Source: Proteiniphilum sp.
GTDB taxonomy: Bacteria > Bacteroidota > Bacteroidia > Bacteroidales > Dysgonomonadaceae
Assembly (NCBI GenBank): GCA_031255275.1
Contig: JAIRSV010000135.1
Span: forward strand, 1 to 16,709
DNA: 16,709 nt
Reading direction: 5' to 3'
In this document: in pieces, positions 6,673 to 13,903 of the stretch
How the letters are laid out: each line of letters opens with the position of its first letter
Position numbering within the stretch: the first letter of the stretch is position 1
Position numbers and translations under genes: made by a program
Notes under the pieces: generated by a model
The model's database searches: none
What the model was told of the DNA's origin: nothing
Seen by the model: the letters and a program-made list of their open reading frames with translations, nothing else

Positions 6673-7593
6673 TCAGAAATAATACTGCAGACCGAGGGTT
6701 GTCTGGTTGGCCGCCGGCCCCTTGCCGTTTCGGAAGAGGCTGAACGGAGACCAGGCGGCGAAGAGGCCGAAATCGTCTATGCCGGCCTGAATCTGCAAGT
6801 CCAGCGTAACGGGACGGATATTCAGCTCTCCCGGGAACTTTGTCTTCTGTTTTCTTCCCTCCCCGTCAGACCACCAGATACGGGATGATGATGCGGTTTT
6901 CACCTTGGCGACCGCGCCGATGTTGACGAAGAAGTGGGAACCGTGCTGCAGATTCCAGTTCGTCTCGATGAGGAAGGGAAACGTGAGGCAGGTATAGTGC
7001 AGGCGGGATCTCCGGTATTCGTAGCCCGCTTCGGCGGTGGTGACCACCGATTTGTAATCCCGTACCTCGATCGCCTTGTTGTTCTGCCAGTGGATGGAGT
7101 TGAACTGGATGCCCATGCCGGCGATTCCGGTGAAATTGCTGTTTCCCATGCGCCAGGAGGCTTCGAAGGGAATCAGGTTGTACTGCAGCGAGCGGCTGAG
7201 GTCGATGATGGAGGCCAGTTCGCCGTCGAAGTTGAACTTTTCGGGCAGATTGACAAATCCCACGCCGAAACCGGACAGGTGTGAACGGCTCGGACGGCGT
7301 TTGCTCTTCGGCTTGATAATATCGGGGACGGATATTTCGAAACGGTTCTCGTATACCCGTTCGACGCTCTTTTCGCCGGTGAAGATGCCTTCGTAGATTT
7401 TTTGACTCATGACGGCGTCACCCTGTTCGTCATCCCGGTAGACCGAGACGTTCAGTTCGCCGTCGTTTTCAGAGATTACCACCCTGCGGCCGCCGTAGTG
7501 AAATGCGGTATCGGCCGGAAGTGAGGGTGAAGCTGCCGCATGTGCGGCGAGCAGCATAAGTGTGATGATGGATCTGATTTTCTTCATTGTCAT
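6673..7593 (-). CDS. Outer-membrane beta-barrel protein
   Basis: A 306-residue protein with a cleavable signal peptide (about residues 1-22, MTMKKIRSIITLMLLAAHAA). From about residue 105 the sequence alternates aromatic and polar residues in short strands, and it ends in LGLQYYF; a terminal Phe is typical of outer-membrane barrels. Residues 23-100 look like a periplasmic or linker region ending in a basic stretch (KPKSKRRPSRSH). Barrels of this size in Bacteroidota are often PorT- or OmpW-like; I cannot choose. The second ATG two codons in (MKKI) is an equally good start. It lies between the DUF6108-like gene and the MBL-fold gene on the same strand, so it may be a target of the sigma factor encoded upstream. 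Confidence 0.82.
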   Translation of the reverse strand: MTMKKIRSIITLMLLAAHAAASPSLPADTAFHYGGRRVVISENDGELNVSVYRDDEQGDAVMSQKIYEGIFTGEKSVERVYENRFEISVPDIIKPKSKRRPSRSHLSGFGVGFVNLPEKFNFDGELASIIDLSRSLQYNLIPFEASWRMGNSNFTGIAGMGIQFNSIHWQNNKAIEVRDYKSVVTTAEAGYEYRRSRLHYTCLTFPFLIETNWNLQHGSHFFVNIGAVAKVKTASSSRIWWSDGEGRKQKTKFPGELNIRPVTLDLQIQAGIDDFGLFAAWSPFSLFRNGKGPAANQTTLGLQYYF

Positions 7594-7641
7594 ATTCTGT
7601 ATTTATAATGTGTAAAAACTTTATTGTCTGACCGTGTCAAA

Positions 7642-7663
7642 GCGGACAGGGAAGCGTGTCCGC
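7642..7663. terminator. Hairpin between the DUF6108-like and beta-barrel genes
   Basis: A perfect 7-bp stem gcggaca/tgtccgc with an 8-base loop lies in the 91-base gap between the two leftward genes. On the minus strand it is followed by only three T, so it is a weak terminator at best; attenuation or processing within the operon is equally possible. Confidence 0.3.
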
Positions 7664-7684
7664 GCGGGCCGCGAGCGACTGCTT

Positions 7685-8158
7685 TCAGCGGGTCGTCCTC
7701 CCGCCGCCATACCTGATAAACATCCGGTTGATCAGCTCTTCCGAACCTCGACCGCCCTCCATATAAATGAGCGTAGCCGTGCCGTCGTCGCCGATTTTGA
7801 ACAGGATATACCGGTTGATGAGGTTTTCTTCGGGTAACTGATAGTAGCCCGACGTGATGAGGCCGTTGCTGATGACCTCTTTTATCCGGTGCGCCTGTTT
7901 TTTGTCCGCCTCCAGGCACTGCTGCATGTCGTTCAGGATGGCCCTGTCATACTTTACCGTAACGCTGCGGTATTTATCCAGCCGGCAGTTATAAAGCGCC
8001 TTGCCGGAAAGTACCACCATTGTGGCACCCTTCTGTTTGCCGTATTTTTCGAAAATACGGTTGATCCTCAAATTTTCCTGTGCCTGCAGCGTCGTTCCGA
8101 AGATTGCCGGCAGCAGGAAAAGGATAAGCAGACGCGGAAGTGTTATTTTTGTATTCAT
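7685..8158 (-). CDS. Small secreted protein, DUF6108-like
   Basis: A 157-residue protein with a clear signal peptide (about residues 1-27, ending LQAQE). The mature part begins NLRINRIFEKYGKQKGATMVVLSG, has a long basic helical middle (RAILNDMQQCLEADKKQAHRIKEVI) and ends in YMEGGRGSEELINRMFIRYGGG. The FEKYG..KGATMVVLSG stretch resembles DUF4252/DUF6108 proteins of Bacteroides, which usually lie next to a sigma factor and anti-sigma gene; I prefer DUF6108 but only from memory. It starts 41 bases after the anti-sigma gene. The function is unknown, probably periplasmic. Confidence 0.75.
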   Translation of the reverse strand: MNTKITLPRLLILFLLPAIFGTTLQAQENLRINRIFEKYGKQKGATMVVLSGKALYNCRLDKYRSVTVKYDRAILNDMQQCLEADKKQAHRIKEVISNGLITSGYYQLPEENLINRYILFKIGDDGTATLIYMEGGRGSEELINRMFIRYGGGRTTR

Positions 8159-8199
8159 TCTAATATCAACCTGATGTTCATATAATTAAAAGTACCGTA

Positions 8200-8667
8200 T
8201 CAAGGGAGGTATTCCAGCATGAAGCGGAGCTGATCTTCTATAATATCATTTTCGGGCTGCACTTTTCCGAAAGACGATTCGGCATACCTGCGTACCGCGA
8301 CCGGATTCGTAATCCGTTCTCCGTCCACCCACGCGCAGCTCCCGTCCCGCGCCGGCAGCAGGACGGCGACCAGGATGGCGGCTGCCGAGGCAGCTGCCAT
8401 CCCCATTCCCAGCCTTCTCCACAGCCTCTTCCGCGGGGCAGTCCTCCCGCGGACGACCTTCGACACGCCCTTCTCCCCGCGCCGGCCTCCGTCCGGCGCG
8501 GTCAGCGCCGCCGACTCCTCGTCGAGAAAACGAAACAGTGCCGTATACACACCCAGTTCTCCGGGCACCTCTCCCTGCGCAAAACGGCGGCGCAGCGCCC
8601 TTTCCTCTTCGACGGAACTGTTCCCCTCGAAGTACTTCTCCAGCAGACGGCGAATATCACTTGTCAT
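8200..8667 (-). CDS. Candidate anti-sigma factor with one membrane helix
   Basis: A 155-residue protein. The N-terminal 50 residues (IRRLLEKYFEGNSSVEEERALRRRF..GEVPGEL) match the LLxxYFxGxxSxEEExxLxxxF pattern seen in small Bacteroidota proteins encoded after ECF sigma genes. A basic stretch (RGRTAPRKRLWRR) precedes a single hydrophobic helix at about residues 86-106, then a short periplasmic tail with the motif AWVDGERITNP. Its ATG overlaps the sigma factor's stop codon by four bases (ATGA at 8667-8664), so the two are translationally coupled. The role as an inhibitor of the sigma factor is inferred from this arrangement; no ZAS zinc motif is visible. Confidence 0.75.
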   Translation of the reverse strand: MTSDIRRLLEKYFEGNSSVEEERALRRRFAQGEVPGELGVYTALFRFLDEESAALTAPDGGRRGEKGVSKVVRGRTAPRKRLWRRLGMGMAAASAAAILVAVLLPARDGSCAWVDGERITNPVAVRRYAESSFGKVQPENDIIEDQLRFMLEYLP

Positions 8668-9185
8668 CCTCTATCCTGTTTTATCCGGTAATACATCAGA
8701 TACAATTCACGAATACGCTTGCGTGCCCGCGAGAGGTTATTGCGTACCGCTCCGGCAGCCAGACCGGTGATTTCGGCAATTTCGCCCGTCTCATACCCCT
8801 CCATATCCTTCATTTGCAGGATACGCTGCTGCAGCGGCGGCAGCAGGCCGATGATACGGCGAATGGCTTCACGCACCTCCTTCTCTTCGAGCAGCGAGTC
8901 GGGCAACCGTTCCTCCGCCTCCCTGCCGAGCAGCACCGTTTCGTCCGAAACGGGCTTCCGGCCGCGGATCCTGTCGATACTCAGATTCCTGACCATAGCC
9001 GTGCCATACGCCTCCACATTATTATACCGGTCAAACCTGTCCCGGAAGCGCCATATCTTCAGACACACATCCTGCACCGCATCTTCCGCATCCTGCCTGT
9101 TCCCGGTGATGCGGCGGGCAACTGCAAGCAGCGAGGGACGCAGTGCAACGACTATTCTTTTGTATTCAACGATGTCCATACTCAT
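8664..9185 (-). CDS. ECF-type RNA polymerase sigma factor (sigma-70 family)
   Basis: A 173-residue protein. Region 2 covers about residues 18-75: ITGNRQDAEDAVQDVCLKIW and VEAYGTAMVRNLSIDRIR include the core-binding and -10-recognition helices. Region 4 covers about 115-165: LLPPLQQRILQMKDMEGYETGEIAEITGLAAGAVRNNLSRARKRIREL contains the helix-turn-helix. Regions 1 and 3 are absent, as in the ECF group. Either ATG at 9185 or 9179 could start it. It is the first certain gene of a leftward cluster and overlaps the candidate anti-sigma gene by four bases. It probably activates its own cluster and possibly other envelope genes. Confidence 0.93.
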   Translation of the reverse strand: MSMDIVEYKRIVVALRPSLLAVARRITGNRQDAEDAVQDVCLKIWRFRDRFDRYNNVEAYGTAMVRNLSIDRIRGRKPVSDETVLLGREAEERLPDSLLEEKEVREAIRRIIGLLPPLQQRILQMKDMEGYETGEIAEITGLAAGAVRNNLSRARKRIRELYLMYYRIKQDRG

Positions 9186-9216
9186 TAAGTCCGACGTGAA
9201 AGAGCATCAAAACATA

Positions 9217-9375
9217 TCATCGGCAACAGGCTTTTTTTTCGCAGCCGGCCGGAAGCGAAGCGCGCCGCCCTCCAGGGTCCCCTCCGGTACCCCCGGAAGA
9301 ATTGCGTCGCCGTCCCGTCCTGTTCCCCGGCATTGCGGGAAAATATGTGGATCCGATGGTGTGAAACTTGATCAT
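9217..9375 (-). CDS. Possible leader ORF or gene remnant upstream of the sigma factor
   Basis: An uninterrupted 52-codon frame lies between the -7 box at 9392-9399 and the sigma gene, ending 31 bases before the sigma ATG. Its first 12 residues, MIKFHTIGSTYF, agree at 8 positions with the start of the MBL-fold protein encoded 2.7 kb downstream (MIKFHIIESGYF), and several nucleotide differences are silent. Similarity then stops; the rest is rich in Gly and Arg (GNRTGRRRNSSGGTGGDPGG) and does not look like a folded domain. It could be a decayed fragment of an MBL-type gene or a leader peptide. It may well not be translated. Confidence 0.22.
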   Translation of the reverse strand: MIKFHTIGSTYFPAMPGNRTGRRRNSSGGTGGDPGGRRASLPAGCEKKACCR

Positions 9376-9380
9376 AAGTT

Positions 9381-9400
9381 GTAATTTTGCACAAAATTAC
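9381..9400. promoter_or_regulatory. Palindrome holding face-to-face -7 boxes
   Basis: GTAATTTTG (9381-9389) and CAAAATTAC (9392-9400) form a perfect 9-bp inverted repeat around CA. This places TAATTTTG, a TAnnTTTG match, on the plus strand (9382-9389) facing the DUF4924 operon, and on the minus strand (9399-9392) facing the sigma cluster. No good -33 TTG is visible at the 19-base distance on either side, so each promoter is supported only by its -7 box. Polymerase could not occupy both at once. Confidence 0.5.
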
Positions 9401-9549
9401 GTATTTCAAAGGATGTTTTCTACAAACAGCATGTCAGATTCAAAGCATACGCAGCAAAATTCCGACACCCTTCCGGGACTTTCCGGAACTCCGGGAGAGA
9501 CTCTCCGGCAGAACCGGCCGGCCGTGCATACCAGAATAAATATGAAAAG
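9401..9549 (+). other. Structured 5' leader of the DUF4924 operon
   Basis: This stretch lies between the proposed transcription start and the ATG at 9550. It contains a hairpin at 9491-9508 (ccgggagag/ctctccgg) and several overlapping ccgg-based inverted repeats (ttccggaa, ccggaactccgg, accggccggcc). Two frames are open through it, but the DUF4924 frame has no ATG before 9550. I recognise no known riboswitch class. Confidence 0.3.
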
Positions 9550-10107
9550 ATGCTGACAGCCCGCCGAAAAAAACAGGAGAGCATTGCAGAATACCTGTTA
9601 TATATGTGGCAGCTGGAAGATATTCTCCGCTCCTGTGCGCTGAATATCGACAGGGTACGGCAACTGCTGGTCGATCCCGCGTATGAGACGGAGGAGGAGA
9701 GGAAGGAAGTCTGCGACTGGTATGAGGGGCTGATCATGATGATGAAAGCCGAAGGCGTCCAAAAGGAAGGGCACCTGCAGATCAACAAAAACCTGATCGC
9801 CGATCTGACTGACCTCCATTTGCGACTGCTGAGAAATCCGCAGGAGTCCGAATACATCGGCACTTACTACGGCACACTCCCCCACATCGTAGCCCTGAGA
9901 GCAAAGTCGGGAGACAGAGAGATCCCTGAAATAGAGACCTGCTTCACCGCCCTGTACGGATATTTGCTGCTGCGGCTGCAGCAGCGGGACATTTCAGGCG
10001 AAACGCAATCCGCTGTCCGGCAGATCACCCGCCTGCTGCGGCTGCTCTCGAGAAAGTACAAAACCATTGAAGAAGAAAATGATCAGCAAATGATCAGCAA
10101 CCGATAA
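9550..10107 (+). CDS. DUF4924 family protein
   Basis: A 185-residue, mostly helical soluble protein. The start, ARRKKQESIAEYLLYMWQLEDILR, is the hallmark N-terminus of DUF4924, a Bacteroidota family without a known function. Later helices include YEGLIMMMKAEG, FTALYGYLLLRLQQRDIS and AVRQITRLLRLLSRKYKTIEEE. There is no signal peptide or membrane helix. The ATG at 9550 is chosen because the conserved N-terminus begins right after it and no earlier ATG exists in frame. It ends eight bases before rfbD and shares its direction with rfbD and prfC, an order I recall from other Bacteroides genomes. Its last codons contain an 11-bp tandem duplication (10078-10099). Confidence 0.88.
   Translation: MLTARRKKQESIAEYLLYMWQLEDILRSCALNIDRVRQLLVDPAYETEEERKEVCDWYEGLIMMMKAEGVQKEGHLQINKNLIADLTDLHLRLLRNPQESEYIGTYYGTLPHIVALRAKSGDREIPEIETCFTALYGYLLLRLQQRDISGETQSAVRQITRLLRLLSRKYKTIEEENDQQMISNR
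10078..10099 (+). repeat. 11-bp tandem duplication at the DUF4924 C-terminus
   Basis: aatgatcagca occurs twice in a row (10078-10088 and 10089-10099). Since 11 is not a multiple of three, it fixes the reading frame of the last codons. Collapsing it to one copy would put the DUF4924 frame in phase with the rfbD ATG at 10116, with no stop between. Confidence 0.9.
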
Positions 10108-10115
10108 AGAACAAT

Positions 10116-11072
10116 ATGCCAATAACAACAAGAACAGTCAAGCTTTTGGGCGGAACGGAGAAAGAAGCCCGTCAAGCACAGTTTTTTTACGGACTGGTGC
10201 AGAAGAACGTACTGGTGACCGGTGCAAACGGTCAGCTGGGAAGCGAATTAAGGAAGTTGACGGACCGGATGAACCTGCCCTTCAGGTTCCTCTACACCGA
10301 CGTGGACGACCTGGACATAACGGACAGGGAACAGGTAGCCGGTTTTGTGAAGGAATACCGGATCCTTTACATCATCAACTGCGCTGCATACACGGCCGTG
10401 GACAGAGCGGAAACGGACGCGGAAACCGCCTTCGCCATCAACGGAAAGGCGGTGGAGAATATCGCAGCCGCGGCAAAGCGGGAAGAAGCCAAAGTCATCC
10501 ACATATCGACTGACTTCGTCTTCGACGGCCATTCGGAAATACCCTGTACGGAGGAGATGATACCGCACCCGCTCTCGGTCTACGGCAAGTCGAAGCTGGA
10601 GGGCGAGAAAGCTCTGCAGGCCGCCGGCGGCGAGTGGATCATCATACGCACCTCGTGGCTGTATTCGGAATACGGGAACAATTTCGTAAAGACGATGCTC
10701 CGGCTGATGAGGGAACGGGAGAGGTTAACGATCGTGGATGACCAGCGGGGAGGGCCGACTTATGCGGCCGACCTGGCAGAAATGATCATCCATATCCTCC
10801 GGTTTTCGGAAGAGAATGAGTGGAAGACGGGAATCTATCACTTCTCGAACAGGGGTGAAACCACCTGGTTCGATTTCGCCGCAGAGATCGGCAGACAGGC
10901 CGGCATCGACCGCTGCACACTGCATCCCGTCAAGACGGACGAATACGGAGCGCCGGCCCCCCGTCCGGCATACAGCGTGATGAATCTGTCGAAAATATGC
11001 GCCGCCTTCCATGTGGAAATCCCGGAATGGAAAGAAGCCCTGGCAAGATGCCTCGGGAAGATGAGGGGCTGA
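10116..11072 (+). CDS. rfbD: dTDP-4-dehydrorhamnose reductase (RmlD/RfbD)
   Basis: A 318-residue member of the extended short-chain dehydrogenase family that reduces dTDP-4-dehydro-L-rhamnose to dTDP-L-rhamnose, the last step of rhamnose-nucleotide synthesis. The nucleotide-binding motif TGANGQLG has glycines at 36, 39 and 42; STDFVFDG (131-138) and the catalytic Y156-GKS-K160 follow. From about residue 180, RTSWLYSEYGNNFV and DDQRGGPTYAADLAEMI are typical of RmlD. The first 27 residues precede the conserved start and are unusual; a GTG at 10197 would give a 291-residue protein of normal length, so the start is uncertain. The other rml genes are not in this window. It is cotranscribed with DUF4924 (8-base gap) and probably prfC. 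Confidence 0.92.
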   Translation: MPITTRTVKLLGGTEKEARQAQFFYGLVQKNVLVTGANGQLGSELRKLTDRMNLPFRFLYTDVDDLDITDREQVAGFVKEYRILYIINCAAYTAVDRAETDAETAFAINGKAVENIAAAAKREEAKVIHISTDFVFDGHSEIPCTEEMIPHPLSVYGKSKLEGEKALQAAGGEWIIIRTSWLYSEYGNNFVKTMLRLMRERERLTIVDDQRGGPTYAADLAEMIIHILRFSEENEWKTGIYHFSNRGETTWFDFAAEIGRQAGIDRCTLHPVKTDEYGAPAPRPAYSVMNLSKICAAFHVEIPEWKEALARCLGKMRG

Positions 11073-11085
11073 AAACAAAAAGCGT

Positions 11086-11121
11086 GGCGTCCGCGACCCG
11101 GAAAAGGGTCGCCGCAACGCC
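11086..11121 (+). other. Hairpin between rfbD and prfC
   Basis: An inner 7-bp stem gcgaccc/gggtcgc with loop ggaaaa is extended by ggcgt/acgcc across a small internal loop. No T tract follows, so it does not look like an intrinsic terminator; it may pause transcription or set the relative level of prfC in the operon transcript. Confidence 0.4.
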
Positions 11122-11143
11122 CCAGTGAACAGGAACCGTAATT

Positions 11144-12724
11144 ATGACATTGAAGGAAGAAATACAGCGCCGGCGCACATTCGCCGTGATCAGCCATCCC
11201 GACGCGGGAAAAACCACCCTTACGGAAAAATTATTACTCTTCGGCGGCGCCATCCACGTAGCAGGCGCCGTGAAATCGAATAAAATCAGGAAGACCGCCA
11301 CCTCTGACTGGATGGAAATCGAAAAACAGCGCGGCATTTCGGTCGCCACATCAGTAATGGGCTTCGAATACGGCCGTCACAAGGTCAACATCCTGGACAC
11401 GCCCGGTCACCAGGACTTTGCAGAAGACACATACCGCACGCTTACGGCTGCAGACAGCGTAATCGTAGTAGTGGACGCGGCAAAGGGTGTGGAAGCTCAG
11501 ACGCGCAAACTGATGGAAGTCTGCCGCATGCGGCGCACGCCGGTGATGATCTTTGTGAACAAGCTCGACCGCGAGGGAAAGGATCCCTTCGAGATCCTCG
11601 ACGAGCTGGAAGAGGAACTGAAAATCAGCGTCCGTCCGTTGAGCTGGCCGATAGACATGGGAGAACGCTTCAAAGGAGTCTATAACCTGTATGGGGAGAG
11701 CCTCGACCTCTACCGGCCCAGCAAGCAGACGGTGACGGAATCACTGCGGCTTGATATTCAATCGTCCGAACTGGAAGACCATATCGGCAGCCGGCTGTCG
11801 AAAAAACTGCGCGACGATGTGGAACTGATTACCGAAGTCTATCCGACATTCGATCGCGACGAATACCTCGACGGAAAGCTGGCGCCCGTGTTTTTCGGAT
11901 CCGCGCTGAACAATTTCGGCGTGAAGGAGCTGCTGGACTGTTTTGTGGACACTGCCCCGTCGCCCCGCGAAATACTGACCGAGGAGCGCACGGTGAATCC
12001 GTATGAAGAGGATTTTTCCGGTTTCGTCTTCAAGATCCATGCAAACATGGACCCCAATCACCGCTCCTGCATCGCCTTCGTCAAAGTCTGTTCCGGGAAG
12101 TTTGAGCGGAATGTGAATTACAGACACGTCCGTTTCGGCCGGATGATGAAATTTCCGTCGCCGACCGCCTTCATGGCGCAGAAGAAAGAGATCCTGGACG
12201 AAGCGTATGCCGGTGACATTGTAGGTCTGCCCGATAATGGCAACTTCAAGATCGGCGACACGCTCACATCGGGCGAAGAGCTTCACTTCAAAGGATTGCC
12301 GAGCTTCTCCCCCGAAATGTTCAAGTATATTGAGAATGCGGATCCGATGAAATCGAAACAGCTTCAGAAGGGAATCGAACAGCTGATGGACGAAGGGGTG
12401 GCACAACTCTTCACCAGTCAGTTCAACGGCCGGAAGATCATCGGCACGGTGGGACAGCTTCAGTTTGAGGTGATACAGTACCGCCTGCTGCACGAATACG
12501 GCGCACAGTGTCGCTGGGAACCTGTCAGCCTCTACAAGGCTTGCTGGATAGAGAGTGATGACGGTGACGCCGGTCAACTGGCCGACTTCAAGAAACGGAA
12601 ATACCAGTATATGGCGTACGACAAAGAGGGCCGGGACGTTTTTCTCGCCGAATCAAACTATATCCTGATGATGGCGCAGCAGGATTTCAGCCGTATCCGT
12701 TTCCACTTCAGCTCCGAATACTGA
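11144..12724 (+). CDS. prfC: Peptide chain release factor 3 (RF3 GTPase)
   Basis: A 526-residue translational GTPase that removes RF1/RF2 from the ribosome after peptide release. All G motifs are present: G1 SHPDAGKTT (17-25), G2 RGISV (63-67), G3 DTPGHQD (85-91), G4 NKLD (139-142) and G5 SAL (253-255). Domain II follows (FSGFVFKIHANMDPNHRSCIAFVKVCSGKF), then the C-terminal domain with GTVGQLQFEVIQYRLLHEY. Length and motif spacing are normal for PrfC. The ATG at 11144 is preceded by AGGA about a dozen bases upstream. It is the last gene of the DUF4924-rfbD block and ends 35 bases from the convergent mscS-type gene. Confidence 0.97.
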   Translation: MTLKEEIQRRRTFAVISHPDAGKTTLTEKLLLFGGAIHVAGAVKSNKIRKTATSDWMEIEKQRGISVATSVMGFEYGRHKVNILDTPGHQDFAEDTYRTLTAADSVIVVVDAAKGVEAQTRKLMEVCRMRRTPVMIFVNKLDREGKDPFEILDELEEELKISVRPLSWPIDMGERFKGVYNLYGESLDLYRPSKQTVTESLRLDIQSSELEDHIGSRLSKKLRDDVELITEVYPTFDRDEYLDGKLAPVFFGSALNNFGVKELLDCFVDTAPSPREILTEERTVNPYEEDFSGFVFKIHANMDPNHRSCIAFVKVCSGKFERNVNYRHVRFGRMMKFPSPTAFMAQKKEILDEAYAGDIVGLPDNGNFKIGDTLTSGEELHFKGLPSFSPEMFKYIENADPMKSKQLQKGIEQLMDEGVAQLFTSQFNGRKIIGTVGQLQFEVIQYRLLHEYGAQCRWEPVSLYKACWIESDDGDAGQLADFKKRKYQYMAYDKEGRDVFLAESNYILMMAQQDFSRIRFHFSSEY

Positions 12725-12739
12725 GCCGAATACTGAGCC
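12716..12739 (+). repeat. 12-bp tandem duplication over the prfC stop codon
   Basis: gaatactgagcc is present twice in a row. The first copy contains the last codons and the TGA stop of prfC, and the second copy lies in the 3' untranslated region. The protein end is unaffected because the first stop is used. Confidence 0.9.
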
Positions 12740-12759
12740 ATTCAAGCCGTTTATTCTGT

Positions 12760-13683
12760 TTATTTGAAAATGTTCCTGTCGGAGGAGTCGCCTGCCAGAT
12801 GAAGGGTGAGCTGAGGGAACGGGATTGAGATGCCTTTCTCATTGAATTTGTTGTATACAAGCTCGTTCATGTCGAAGCTTACATTCGCATAGTCTTCGTT
12901 TTTCGTGAAAAAACGGAGCGCGAACTCGATCGAACTGTCTTTCATTTCCCTGAAAATGACAGCGGGTGCAGGATCTTTCAGTATTTTCGGGTGACTGTGC
13001 ATGATTTCCGACAGGATCTCTTTCACCTCGTTTACATCTGTACCGTAATCCACGCCGATAACAAATTCCAGCCTTCGGGCCGGTTCCGAAGAGTAGTTGA
13101 TGATATTCCCGGTCGATAACGGACCGTTAGGAATGTAAACCCGCCGGCTGTCGAACGTGACGAGCTGCGTATAAAGAATACCGATGGTCTGCACGGTTCC
13201 CTTCAGATTCTGCGCCTCAATGAGGTCGCCCGCGTTGAAGGGTCTGTTGAAGAGCAGCATCACTCCTCCCGCAAAGTTGGCCAGATTGTCTTTCACGGCA
13301 AGTCCTATCGCCAGTCCGGCCGCGGCGATAATGGCGGCTATGGATACCGTTTTCGTCCCGATAAGGTTTATGATGAATATAATCAGCACCGTGTAGAGGA
13401 AGATGTCCGTCAGATTCTTGAGGAATCCCTGCAGTGTACGGTCCAGTCTTCTTTTGATCATGATCCGGTTAATCGCATTTTTTATCCGCTTTATCAGCCA
13501 TTTCCCGACGACGAAGATAAGGATCGCCAGTATCAGCTTGCCGCCGAAATCGATACTCCAGTGAATGAGTTTGTCTAACAGTTCTTCAAAACGTCCCTGT
13601 TTGATTAATGCGGAGACTGTGTGTCCGGAGGAGGAGACCATCAGTGAATCCTGCTGAAAAATGTTGTGTACTTGCAATAACAT
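12760..13683 (-). CDS. Small-conductance mechanosensitive channel (MscS family)
   Basis: A 307-residue membrane protein that should open under membrane tension and release solutes after osmotic downshift. Hydrophobic helices lie near residues 46-64, 92-110 and 113-146. The last contains the pore-lining, Gly/Ala-rich helix (AAIIAAAGLAIGLAVKDNLA) followed by FAGGVMLLFNRPFNAGD, the MscS signature. The beta domain follows (IEAQNLKGTVQTIGILYTQL, RRVYIPNGPL) and an alpha/beta C-terminal domain reaches to about residue 295. Length matches the short MscS type. The start is the ATG at 13683; it runs convergent to prfC and divergent from the TPR gene. Confidence 0.94.
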   Translation of the reverse strand: MLLQVHNIFQQDSLMVSSSGHTVSALIKQGRFEELLDKLIHWSIDFGGKLILAILIFVVGKWLIKRIKNAINRIMIKRRLDRTLQGFLKNLTDIFLYTVLIIFIINLIGTKTVSIAAIIAAAGLAIGLAVKDNLANFAGGVMLLFNRPFNAGDLIEAQNLKGTVQTIGILYTQLVTFDSRRVYIPNGPLSTGNIINYSSEPARRLEFVIGVDYGTDVNEVKEILSEIMHSHPKILKDPAPAVIFREMKDSSIEFALRFFTKNEDYANVSFDMNELVYNKFNEKGISIPFPQLTLHLAGDSSDRNIFK

Positions 13684-13845
13684 AGCTTTTATTAATTAGA
13701 TGTGTTGAAAATTTTACCGGATGTGACGGATACTGCTTATATTTTTCAGGATTTCCGGGAAAAGAATTTGGGTGTGTGTGAAAAAAACGGCCTTTCCGGA
13801 CTCAAATAACTTTCACGGAAAAATCATTAAACAGTACCTGAGGTG

Positions 13846-13853
13846 CAAATGTA
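13846..13853 (-). promoter_or_regulatory. Candidate -7 box for the mscS-type gene
   Basis: TACATTTG on the minus strand matches TAnnTTTG and would give a leader of roughly 155 bases. No clear -33 TTG lies 19 bases upstream. Confidence 0.3.
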
Positions 13854-13876
13854 CATAAAAGCACATAAAAATAGAC

Positions 13877-13899
13877 TATTTTTGTGCCATATATTTTTG
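13877..13899 (+). promoter_or_regulatory. Candidate -7 boxes for the TPR gene
   Basis: TATTTTTG occurs at 13877-13884 and again at 13892-13899, just before the ATG at 13904. The first gives a short leader of about a dozen bases; the second is too close to the start codon to be useful. No -33 element is obvious. Confidence 0.35.
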
Positions 13900-13903
13900 A
13901 TTT

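Noticed and set aside
7590..7919. A 109-codon leftward frame overlapping the DUF6108-like gene
   Set aside because: It lies in another frame of a gene with a clear signal peptide and has a biased Gly/Arg/Pro composition typical of a shadow frame.
9414..9556. A 47-residue gene upstream of DUF4924
   Set aside because: It overlaps the DUF4924 start in another frame, is of low complexity (many Ser, Thr, Gln, Pro), and lies in a palindrome-rich leader.
11741..12577. A 278-codon frame antisense to prfC
   Set aside because: It mirrors a strongly conserved gene and shows no recognisable domain; long antisense frames are common in GC-rich coding DNA.
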